Source: Bifidobacterium bohemicum DSM 22767
Lineage (GTDB): Bacteria > Actinomycetota > Actinomycetes > Actinomycetales > Bifidobacteriaceae
Reading direction: 5' to 3'
Length of the DNA stretch: 64,000 nt
Assembly (NCBI RefSeq): GCF_000741525.1
Contig: NZ_JGYP01000004.1
Span: 234,711-298,710 of the forward strand
Of this stretch, positions 37,428 through 45,386 are shown in pieces (position 1 is the stretch's first letter; the number at the start of each line of letters is the position of its first letter). The notes beneath the pieces are model-generated. The model ran no database searches. It saw only the letters and a program-made list of their open reading frames with translations, and was not told the origin of the DNA. The translations under genes were made by a program, and so were the position numbers.

Positions 37428-39080
37428 TCACCGTCCCACCCCTGCATCGGAAACTTCGGCGACCTTCGCCAGTTCGGCCCGGACTGCGAGCATGGCAGTG
37501 TAAGTGCAGTAGATGTGTTTGGGCACACCTGGCGCGGAACCGACGAAACAACGAACCGCCTCAGGCAGATCCGTGTCCGTCCGGGTCACGCGCACCTGAT
37601 CGTATTCCAGGCGCAGAGCCATGTCCCACGCGCGCACGCCGGAGATCATATCGACCCCGCCTTCACGCAATGAGGTGAAATCCACATCCCACAGCCAGCT
37701 CATGTCACGGCCGTCGGCGTACTCATCGTTGATGGCAATCATGGTGCGGTGGCCGTCGGGCGGGAAGCTCGCCAACGACATGCGGAATCCCATAGGGTTC
37801 TTGACCAGCAGCAGTTCGACCGGCGCGCCATTGACTTCAATGACCTCACCACGTCCGAATGCCGGGGTGACATAGGAAAGCGCCCGCATGAGACGCGCAT
37901 CACGGGCGTGGGGCAGGCTTGTATCGGCCGTGGGAATCACCTCGGTGACGGCGCGTACGACGGCGAGCGCCGCAGCGGCATTGAACAGGTTGTACATGCC
38001 TTCAAGTTGTACGGTGGCGGTGAATTCCGCGTTGTCCATCGCGAATTTTGCGACGTGATCGTCCACATGCGTCAGTATCACGTCGGCATGGACAGGGCTT
38101 TCCGGCACGGCCGAACCGTTGGCGCTCAGGTTTTCGCCGGCCGACCGGGAAGCCTTGTCTTGTTGACCGACCGGCCGGGGTTCGTCGGCAGTCCTATGGT
38201 CGTCCCCGGCATCTTGTCCCGTGGAATGCATCGCGTCGTCCGTTGGGAACAGTTTGCGCAGGTCATCGGAAAGACCGAAATACCGCACCCGCGTACCTTT
38301 CGACACCACGCCGGCGAGCGCAGCAATACGCCGGTCCTCACGGTTGAGCACGACGGTGCCGGTGGTGGCCGCTGCTACCCGTGACAGGAGGCGGGCGGTG
38401 TTGTCGATTTCGCCAAAACGATCAAGCTGGTCGCGCATTACGTTAAGGAGCACGGAATACCGTGGCTTGACCTGTCGAACGAAATGCACCGCATAGGCCT
38501 CGTCCAGCTCCAGCACGGCGATGTCCGCGTCGAGACGACCACTCATGGATACCTCGGAGAGCAGCGCCGAGACTACTCCACGCGTGAAGTTCGAGCCGGT
38601 CGGGTTCGTGAACACCTTGAGACCGAGGTTCTGAAGCATCGAGGCAATCATGCGGGTGGTGGTCGTCTTGCCGTTCGTGCCGGAAACCAAAATAACACCA
38701 TATGGCAATGAGTCGAGTGTACGGGCCAGAAAACCGGGGTCGAACCATTCCGCAACGCGGCCGGGCAGCGCACTGCCACCGTGCCGAGTAACCCGCAGTG
38801 CGCCACGCACCGCCTTGCCGATCGCCGGTGTCGCGAAGGCGCGCCAAGGTCGTTTTGGGGTCGCCGTGCCGTCGGTGTCGGACGAGGCTTTGGTCGCGAG
38901 ACCGACCGTGGAGCCGGCCAACGGGTCAGTTACGGAATCGGTGATGGAACCGGCCGCCGAATCAGCCCTTGACTCAGACCCGGCAATGCCGCCCCTGGCC
39001 TGCTCCGAACCCAGCGCATCCTGCGTCGGCCGCGCTGCATCACGCTCATAGTCGACAGGCAATGATTCGCCCACGTTCAC
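37428..39080 (-). CDS. murT: Lipid II isoglutaminyl synthase, Mur ligase-like subunit MurT
   Basis: ATP-dependent subunit of the MurT-GatD complex that amidates lipid II. The P-loop GTNGKTTTT is at residues 134-142, the central block is LELDEAYAVHF and NVMRDQLDRFGE, and the C-terminal domain is DUF1727-like. The Cys4 zinc ribbon found in staphylococcal and pneumococcal MurT is absent: residues about 276-330, where it should lie, form a Cys-free Asp/Ser/Gln-rich segment. The whole protein has two Cys, both near the C-terminus. The N-terminal 75 residues are also disordered. 550 aa. GTG 39080 overlaps the dnaB stop by 4 nt (GTGA). Confidence 0.92.
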   Translation of the reverse strand: MNVGESLPVDYERDAARPTQDALGSEQARGGIAGSESRADSAAGSITDSVTDPLAGSTVGLATKASSDTDGTATPKRPWRAFATPAIGKAVRGALRVTRHGGSALPGRVAEWFDPGFLARTLDSLPYGVILVSGTNGKTTTTRMIASMLQNLGLKVFTNPTGSNFTRGVVSALLSEVSMSGRLDADIAVLELDEAYAVHFVRQVKPRYSVLLNVMRDQLDRFGEIDNTARLLSRVAAATTGTVVLNREDRRIAALAGVVSKGTRVRYFGLSDDLRKLFPTDDAMHSTGQDAGDDHRTADEPRPVGQQDKASRSAGENLSANGSAVPESPVHADVILTHVDDHVAKFAMDNAEFTATVQLEGMYNLFNAAAALAVVRAVTEVIPTADTSLPHARDARLMRALSYVTPAFGRGEVIEVNGAPVELLLVKNPMGFRMSLASFPPDGHRTMIAINDEYADGRDMSWLWDVDFTSLREGGVDMISGVRAWDMALRLEYDQVRVTRTDTDLPEAVRCFVGSAPGVPKHIYCTYTAMLAVRAELAKVAEVSDAGVGR

Positions 39081-40495
39081 ACCCCCTGGTTGTTGTAGTC
39101 TTGCTGCGGCATGTCCTTGAACTTCGACGTGGAGCCGAGGAACGCAAGGTTGAAGGTCTCCGTTGGGCCGTTACGATGCTTGGCCATGATGATGTCCGCC
39201 TCCCCGGGTCTGTCCTCCTTGTCGTAGGCGTCCGGCCGGTGCACCAGGAAGACCACGTCCGCGTCCTGCTCGATCGAACCGGACTCGCGCAGATCGGAGA
39301 GCTGCGGTTTTTTGTCGTTGCGCATCTCAGGGCCGCGGTTGAGCTGCGAAAGGGCCACGACCGGCACCTCCAGCTCCTTGGCCAGTAGCTTGAGCGCACG
39401 GGAGAACCCGGAGACCTCCTGCTGACGGCTTTCCTCCTGCTTGCCGCTGCTCATCAGCTGCAGGTAGTCGATGACCACGAGCTTCAAATCGTTGGTTTGT
39501 TTCAGACGCCGGCACTTCGCGCGTATCTCCATCAGGCTCATGTTCGGGCTGTCGTCAATGTAAAGCGGTGCGCCCTGCATCGAGTTCCAGAAGTTGTTGA
39601 GCGTGTTCCAGCGTTCCGGTGTGATGTCGTCGGCGCGGCGCATGGCCGTGAGCGGTATGTTCGTTTCGGCGGAGATGATGCGCTGCGCCAGCTCCACCTT
39701 GCTCATCTCAAGGGAGAAGATGATGGAGGTCATATTGTGATGCAGAGCCGCCGACCGGGCGAAATCGACGCCGAGCGTGGATTTGCCCATCGCGGGACGG
39801 CCTGCCACCACGATCATCTGGCCGGGCTGCAGACCCTGTGTCACCTCGTCTATGTCACGGAACCCGGTGGGCACTCCTTTTTCAAGCTCGCCTTTTTGCA
39901 GGCTGTCGAGCTGGTCGAGCGTCTCCTGCACCACCGGTCCGATGGCCGTGTAATCCTGACGCACCTTGCCCACGCTCATCTCGTAGACCTCGGACTGCGC
40001 GAGGTTGACGACCTCTTCGGCCTGCGAGCCCTCGGCGGAATAGCCGAGCTGAGCGATTTTCGTACCGGTGACGATGACGTTTCGCAACACGGCCCGTTGG
40101 TGCACGATCTGCGCATAATACGTGGCGTTGGCGGCGGTGGGGACCGAAACGACCAGACTGTGCAGATAATCGACGCCCCCCACTTTTTCAAGGTCGCCGT
40201 TCTTGAGCAGTTCGTTGGCCACCAGCACGGCGTCCACCGGCTGCGAAGAGGAGAACAGGTTGATGATCGCCTCGTAGATCGTCTGATGCTTGGGCTGGTA
40301 AAAATCACGCACCTCGATCATCTGCGAGACCTCGCCGATGGCATCATTGCTCATCAGCATGCCACCGAGCACCGCCATCTCAGCGTCGTCGTCGTGAGGG
40401 GGCACGCGATCCGCGAAGGCCGCGCTACCCGCCGTCGAAGTCAAGCCCGCGTCGAAGCCGTTGCGCGAGTCGTTCCGAAAATCACCGTCTGCCAT
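39077..40495 (-). CDS. dnaB: Replicative DNA helicase
   Basis: Hexameric 5'-3' helicase of the replication fork. N-terminal collar domain (PPHDDDAEMAVLGGMLM), then a RecA-like ATPase with Walker A GRPAMGKST and the Walker B region LVVIDYLQLM, and the loop LSQLNRGPE. ATG 40495 is taken from family length (472 aa). No ribosome binding site is seen but TAGACT ends 7 nt upstream, so it may be leaderless. First gene of a dnaB-murT-gatD run with overlapping ends. Confidence 0.95.
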   Translation of the reverse strand: MADGDFRNDSRNGFDAGLTSTAGSAAFADRVPPHDDDAEMAVLGGMLMSNDAIGEVSQMIEVRDFYQPKHQTIYEAIINLFSSSQPVDAVLVANELLKNGDLEKVGGVDYLHSLVVSVPTAANATYYAQIVHQRAVLRNVIVTGTKIAQLGYSAEGSQAEEVVNLAQSEVYEMSVGKVRQDYTAIGPVVQETLDQLDSLQKGELEKGVPTGFRDIDEVTQGLQPGQMIVVAGRPAMGKSTLGVDFARSAALHHNMTSIIFSLEMSKVELAQRIISAETNIPLTAMRRADDITPERWNTLNNFWNSMQGAPLYIDDSPNMSLMEIRAKCRRLKQTNDLKLVVIDYLQLMSSGKQEESRQQEVSGFSRALKLLAKELEVPVVALSQLNRGPEMRNDKKPQLSDLRESGSIEQDADVVFLVHRPDAYDKEDRPGEADIIMAKHRNGPTETFNLAFLGSTSKFKDMPQQDYNNQGV

Positions 40496-40502
40496 GGCGT
40501 CC

Positions 40503-40508
40503 AGTCTA
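40503..40508 (-). promoter_or_regulatory. -10 box (TAGACT), probable leaderless dnaB start
   Basis: TAGACT on the minus strand is separated from ATG 40495 by 7 nt (GGACGCC). No Shine-Dalgarno sequence. Confidence 0.45.
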
Positions 40509-40950
40509 GGCTGTGGCGGCGAGCTTCTACGCCCTGCGGCGCAAAGCTTTACGACATCATGGCATAACGAGCCGGCCGGCCGCACAAATACATTACATCG
40601 CCATGCAACACATTTTCCGCCACGCCGCTTCGCCGACCCCTCCGCGACCCTGAGCCACCCTCGCGACACAGGACCGCCGCACGCGTTCCATGCCGCACCG
40701 CAGCGCACCCGCCCCGATCATCTTACCCTGGCATACAATCACACCGCCCCACTGCATCGACGCATCACTTCACGACTCCACGTCACGAACTCGCATCGTG
40801 ACGCCGCCCAAAATCCCAAAGCACGGCATTCGCCGTCACCCGCGATATGAAAATCATCGTCAACCGTCACTGTCGCACGGAATGGCGCCTCCACCCTTGG
40901 CAGGGTTCCATCCTTTCCGCATCATTCAACGTAGTTCATGACACGCACGG
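40509..40950. other. Non-coding part of the dnaB-MATE gap, low-coordinate side
   Basis: No gene, RNA or repeat is recognised here. Frames on both strands are short, have poor codon use and lack ribosome binding sites. Confidence 0.5.
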
Positions 40951-40958
40951 ACTTATCG

Positions 40959-41063
40959 TGTGGATAAAAAAGGTGAGTTATCCACATTTTAGGCATGTTC
41001 CAGTGGACAGCGCACAGAGTTATCCACACCGTGGGGATAACTCTGTGCACAACTTGGGGATAA
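40959..41063. promoter_or_regulatory. Cluster of five DnaA-box-like sequences
   Basis: Perfect boxes: TGTGGATAA at 40959-40967 (minus), TTATCCACA at 40978-40986 and 41020-41028 (plus). One-mismatch boxes on the minus strand: TGGGGATAA at 41032-41040 and 41055-41063. Boxes 3 and 4 are embedded in a 13-bp inverted repeat (CACAGAGTTATCC at 41013-41025, GGATAACTCTGTG at 41035-41047). The cluster lies about 460 nt from the dnaB start. Confidence 0.75.
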
Positions 41064-41548
41064 GCGGTTCCAGTCAACCCGTCGATTTGCTTAATCAACA
41101 TATCCGTGGTAGCCACACCTGACCAAATTCACCAACCCCAACACCCATCTCAATACGGAGTCCCATCTCCGGCTTATCGACGGTTCCATCAACATCGCGA
41201 TCGACACCTCCGAGACGACTCACGACAGCGTGCTCAATTCGTCTTCCGCCCCGCCTCCCGCGCAACACATCACAACGCGCCCCCTCCCTAAGCCAAAACC
41301 GTCTCCCCCCCCCCACCAATATGCGGCATTCCGGCAGGCCCGCGATTGCTTTTAGACGTCACGAAACATCACGGCCACCGGCTTCACGCACAGGAAACTT
41401 TCAAATCAAAACCGGTTGGGATATGATGAGGCGGCGGACGGGCCAAACCGCTCACCACACGGCATTTCAGACCCGCATCGCGACAACGCCAATGGCCGTT
41501 GCACGACCGCATCCGCAACAACCCCGGAAAGAAGACCGACCCCAGATA
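41064..41548. other. Gap before the MATE gene
   Basis: No separate gene is seen. The stretch holds a poly-C tract at 41305-41314. The MATE frame can be read back to 41321, so part of this stretch may be coding if an earlier start is used. Confidence 0.4.
41305..41314. repeat. Poly-C tract (10)
   Basis: Ten consecutive C, 6 nt before the first ATG of the extended MATE frame (41321). Confidence 0.8.
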
Positions 41549-43024
41549 ATGACCGTCCAAACCAACATCGCAACGCGACAAAACGACAATCGTGGCACGA
41601 CCATCGACCCCGCCGACCCCACCGGCCAACCCATCGATGGGCCAGCCGACAACGCCCCGACGCCAACCGCGCCAAGGCCCGGAGAGGTCGGGCCGAAGCT
41701 TGGGCGGCGGCGCATCAATCGGCAGATCATGGCTCTGGCCATCCCCACTTTCGGTCAACTAATCGCCGATCCGCTGTTCGTGCTGATCGACACCGCCATC
41801 GTCGGGCACATCGGCGATGCGGCACTGGCCGGGCTTTCCATCGGCTCGACCGTGTTGCTTACCGCCGCGGGGCTGTGCAACTTCCTGGCTTATGGGACCA
41901 CCTCCCGCGTCGGACAACTCATGGGCGCAGGCAAGCGTCGCGAGGGACTCGAAACCGGTGTGGACGGCCTGTGGCTGGCGCTGATCATCGGCATGGTGAT
42001 TTCAGGGGCGATTTTCGCGTGGGCGCGGCCGCTGTGCACCCTAATGGGAGCTCAAGGCGAGGTGCTCGACCAAGCGGTCACCTACCTGCAAGCGGTGATT
42101 TTCGGACTGCCCGGCATGCTACTGGTCTACGCGGCGAACGGCATTTTCCGAGGGCTTAAAAAGGTGCGCATCACACTCGTCGCAGCGGTGCTCGGGGCCG
42201 CGCTCAACACCGCCCTCGATTTCCTCCTTGTGTTCGGGCTGCATATGGGCATTCTCGGTTCCGGACTGGCAACCCTTACGGCACAATGGTTCATGGGCAT
42301 CTACCTGACCGCGCCTTCAATGAAATGGGCGCATGAGGCCGGCGGCTCGCTAGCACCGCGCCTGAGCGGAATCATGGCCAGCGCAAGCGACGGAGTACCG
42401 CTCTTTTTGCGCACGCTGGCGCTGCGGATCTGCCTCGTGACAACGGTAATTCTGGCCACGCATATGGGCACGCATGTGCTCGCGGCCTATCAGGCTGTCA
42501 ATTCCAGCTGGAACTTCGTGCTGAACATGCTTGACGCCATAGGCATCTCCGGCCAGGCCCTGGTCGCCACGGAAATCGGCGCGAAACGCTACGACAACGC
42601 CCGCGAAATGACCCGCATCTCGGCACGGGCCGGGCTGTACGGCGGCATCGTCATCGCCGTCGCGCTGGCGGTGTTCGGGTTTACGGCGGCGCCACTGTTC
42701 AGCCCGAACATGGCAATCCAGCACCTGATCGCCACAGGGACGGTCGTCATCGCCTTGTTCCTGCCGCTGGCCGGCTGGATGTGGGCGCTAGACGGCATCC
42801 TCATCGGCGCCGGAGATTCCACGTACCTGGCCGCCACATGCGGCATCGTCACGGCGGTATATCTGCCATCGGCCATAGCGCTCGGCGTCCTCACGACTAC
42901 CGCCCGGCCGAACGCCACGACGTGCACGGTGCTTCTGTGGGCCGTGTTCAGCATCATCTTCATCGGCGGGCGCAGCATATTCAACGGCCTGCGCGTCCGC
43001 ACCGACCGGTGGCTAAAGCAATAA
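41549..43024 (+). CDS. MATE family efflux transporter (DinF-like)
   Basis: Twelve-helix multidrug/toxin extrusion protein of the DinF-like branch. The opening block IMALAIPTFGQLIADPLFVLIDTAIVGHIGDAALAGLS is read in parts across helix 1 and 2 and is typical. It exports organic cations or metabolites in exchange for Na+ or H+; the substrate is unknown. The start is uncertain: ATG 41549 gives 491 aa with a 60-residue disordered leader, and earlier in-frame ATGs at 41321, 41423 and 41492 have no better ribosome binding site. Confidence 0.88.
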   Translation: MTVQTNIATRQNDNRGTTIDPADPTGQPIDGPADNAPTPTAPRPGEVGPKLGRRRINRQIMALAIPTFGQLIADPLFVLIDTAIVGHIGDAALAGLSIGSTVLLTAAGLCNFLAYGTTSRVGQLMGAGKRREGLETGVDGLWLALIIGMVISGAIFAWARPLCTLMGAQGEVLDQAVTYLQAVIFGLPGMLLVYAANGIFRGLKKVRITLVAAVLGAALNTALDFLLVFGLHMGILGSGLATLTAQWFMGIYLTAPSMKWAHEAGGSLAPRLSGIMASASDGVPLFLRTLALRICLVTTVILATHMGTHVLAAYQAVNSSWNFVLNMLDAIGISGQALVATEIGAKRYDNAREMTRISARAGLYGGIVIAVALAVFGFTAAPLFSPNMAIQHLIATGTVVIALFLPLAGWMWALDGILIGAGDSTYLAATCGIVTAVYLPSAIALGVLTTTARPNATTCTVLLWAVFSIIFIGGRSIFNGLRVRTDRWLKQ

Positions 43025-43061
43025 AGGGCAAGTAGCGGACGACGTAAGTCCATGCCTCGCC

Positions 43062-43083
43062 TATTATTTGTTAGTTAGCTAAC
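43062..43083 (+). promoter_or_regulatory. MarR promoter and operator candidate
   Basis: TATTAT (43062-43067) fits a -10 box. The palindrome GTTAGCTAAC (43074-43083) lies just after it, within the longer TTAGTTAGCTAACG, over the expected transcription start. This is a typical place for MarR autorepression. Confidence 0.55.
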
Positions 43084-43116
43084 GAATCATTAACAACGGG
43101 AAAGGGCGGCGCCGCC

Positions 43117-43590
43117 ATGACAGATACACCGGACGGACGCCCCGAAAACTACGGACGCCTCTTGCAACAGAGCTCAAACGGCATGAGTCAGGAGCTGGGC
43201 CGTTTCGCCGCGCGCTACGGACTAACCGAGGTGCAGATGGCCGTCATCAACTTCCTGAGTGATCAGCCCGGCGAACAGGCTGCGCAGCACGACATCGAGA
43301 TTGAATTCCACATCCAGCGCTCAACCGTCACCGCCACATTGCAACGAATGGAAGCGGCAGGACTGTTGACACGGTCGGTCTGTCCCGATGACGCACGGCG
43401 CAAAACCGTAAAACTCACCGCACGTGCACGGCGGGACGTCGAAGCGATCCACCGCTACATCGACGGCGAGCAACGCGAATTCGAGCGGCGGTTCTCGGCC
43501 GACCAGATCGACGATTTCAAAGCCATGCTCGCCTTTTTCGCGCGCCGACGGCAGACCGTCGGCCCAATCGACAGCAATCCCCCACAGTAA
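43117..43590 (+). CDS. MarR family transcriptional regulator
   Basis: Winged-helix MarR protein of 157 aa. The DNA-binding part includes IEIEFHIQRSTVTATLQRMEAAGLLTR (helix-turn-helix) and the wing DDARRKTVKLT. It begins with GGAAAGGG upstream of ATG 43117. A drug-exporter gene follows 195 nt later on the same strand, so it probably represses itself and the exporter. Confidence 0.92.
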   Translation: MTDTPDGRPENYGRLLQQSSNGMSQELGRFAARYGLTEVQMAVINFLSDQPGEQAAQHDIEIEFHIQRSTVTATLQRMEAAGLLTRSVCPDDARRKTVKLTARARRDVEAIHRYIDGEQREFERRFSADQIDDFKAMLAFFARRRQTVGPIDSNPPQ

Positions 43591-43785
43591 AACGCTTCCA
43601 ACGAACTCAGACCCTCAACATTTGGCATTTTACGTTTCATGGGCGTCGTTCAACGCGACCGGTTCACGATGCCGAATCATTGGAATTCCAGTGGTCCATC
43701 GTGCCGGAATCGGCCTGACGCAAACATGCGTCCAAGGAACGGAAACCTTCGGCAATATAAGGAAATTAAGGAAACACCAACGAAT

Positions 43786-45204
43786 ATGTCAATATCAGGC
43801 AATACAACCAGCGCGGCAGGCATCGCCGCGAACCCCGACAAAATCCCAGGGAGGGTCTACGGATCTTTCGTGGCGGCGGGCCTGCTCTCATTGAGCGGCG
43901 TGGTAGTGGAGACGGCGATGAACGTCACCTTCCCCACACTTATGCATCTTTTCAAGGTCAGCACCGACACCGTGCAGTGGCTGACGACCGCCAACCTTCT
44001 GGTCATCGCGGTGATCGTGCCCCTCAGCGCCATGCTTAAGGCACGGTTCCGCACCAAACCGCTTTTCATCACCGCGAACCTCGCATTCCTCGCAGGCACG
44101 CTGCTTGGCGCGCTGGCCCCGAATTTCCAGACGCTTCTGCTGGCCCGCGTCATTCAGGGAGTGGGCGCCGGCATCGCGCTGCCCCTCATGTTCAACATTA
44201 TCATCGAAACCGCGCCACCGCGCAAAATAGGCATGATGATGGGCTTGGGAACCCTGCTGACCGCCGTCGCGCCCGCCATCGGACCGACCTTCGGCGGCTT
44301 GGTCGTGTCCTTCACCAGCTGGCGCGTGATTTTCGTATGTCTCATACCGATCGTGCTGGTTTCGCTGGTGCTCGGCGTGATGTGCATCGAGCAGAAGAGC
44401 CGCATCCGTCAGGTGCACTTCGATGCAATCGGCATCGCGCTTATCGCACTGACTTTCGGCGCGCTTATCTACGGATTCAGCTCCATGACTACCAAGCCCC
44501 TCATGTCCCCGAACGTGGCGGGCGCCATCGTCATCGGCCTGATCTCTCTGGTGCTGCTGTGCATGCGCGAACTGCATGTCACCTCGCCCATCATCGACAT
44601 CCGAACCCTGAAAAACCTCCGGTTCGCCGGCTTCGCTTTGGCTTTCTTCCTGCTGCAGGCCGTCTCGCTGGGACTGTCGTTCATACTACCTAATTACCTG
44701 CAACTGGCAGGCGGCGCGAAACCCCTGGTCGCCGGACTTCTGCTGCTGCCAGGAGCGGCCGTCGGCGCCTGCTTCGCCCCGCTCGGCGGACGCATCCTCG
44801 ATGCCATAGGACCCAAGCCTCCGCTGATCGCGGGAGGAGCGTGCGCGATCGTATCGATGGCGTGCCTGTTCGTCTTCGGCCACGGCCTTTCGAATGCCGC
44901 CGTATGCGGGCTCTACATTCTCTATATGCTTGGCATCGGCATGAGCTCCGGCAACATCATGACCACAGGACTGAGCCATCTCGAACATGGGCAGCAGAGC
45001 ATGGGCAACGCCATCTTCAACACAGCACAGCAATTCGCCGGAGCGGTCGGCACATCGGTGGCGGCTGCGATCCTGGCTGCCGGGCAGGCCGCCGTACCGC
45101 ACGACCTCGCACTCGGCACGGCCAACGGCGCCACCATCGCCTTTGGGGTGCTCCTGGCTGGTCTTATCATCGAACTGATCGACGTGGTGCGTTCGCTGTT
45201 CTAA
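43786..45204 (+). CDS. MFS multidrug exporter (EmrB/QacA, DHA2 family)
   Basis: A 14-helix drug:H+ antiporter of 472 aa. The DHA2 opening is MNVTFPTLMHLFKVSTDTVQWLTTANLLV, and antiporter motif C-like GIALPLMFNIIIETAPPRKIGMMMGLG and GPTFGGLVV are present. ATG 43786 is chosen for AAGGAAA 8-13 nt upstream and because the frame before it is not membrane-like. Encoded behind a MarR regulator, so export is likely induced by its drug or metabolite. Confidence 0.92.
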   Translation: MSISGNTTSAAGIAANPDKIPGRVYGSFVAAGLLSLSGVVVETAMNVTFPTLMHLFKVSTDTVQWLTTANLLVIAVIVPLSAMLKARFRTKPLFITANLAFLAGTLLGALAPNFQTLLLARVIQGVGAGIALPLMFNIIIETAPPRKIGMMMGLGTLLTAVAPAIGPTFGGLVVSFTSWRVIFVCLIPIVLVSLVLGVMCIEQKSRIRQVHFDAIGIALIALTFGALIYGFSSMTTKPLMSPNVAGAIVIGLISLVLLCMRELHVTSPIIDIRTLKNLRFAGFALAFFLLQAVSLGLSFILPNYLQLAGGAKPLVAGLLLLPGAAVGACFAPLGGRILDAIGPKPPLIAGGACAIVSMACLFVFGHGLSNAAVCGLYILYMLGIGMSSGNIMTTGLSHLEHGQQSMGNAIFNTAQQFAGAVGTSVAAAILAAGQAAVPHDLALGTANGATIAFGVLLAGLIIELIDVVRSLF

Positions 45205-45256
45205 GCGGATACCCTAGCGTCTGATCGCACCCCCTCCCCAACAGGATCAGTTTATA

Positions 45257-45300
45257 TTATTGAGCCGCCCCCTTCACTTAAAAAGGGGGCGGCTCAATAA
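45257..45300. terminator. Strong bidirectional terminator
   Basis: A perfect 18-bp stem (45257-45274 with 45283-45300, 8-nt loop) with AT-rich ends lies between the convergent MFS exporter and gnd genes. The A/T-rich arm ends can act as tracts in either direction. Confidence 0.85.
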
Positions 45301-45386
45301 ATCGTATCCGCATTATTCTCGGCGTAGCGGCAACGTTTCACCCACCTTTTTCATAGGGCACCAAACGCTACCGTACAAAACCGAAA

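Noticed and set aside
40959..41063. The chromosomal origin oriC itself
   Set aside because: The box density fits, but dnaA, dnaN, recF and rpmH, which normally flank oriC in actinobacteria, are not in the window. A titration or regulatory site is the safer reading.
41321..41548. An N-terminal extension of the MATE protein from the first ATG
   Set aside because: The added 76 residues are His/Arg/Thr-rich without pattern and have no ribosome binding site; kept as a possibility in the MATE entry only.
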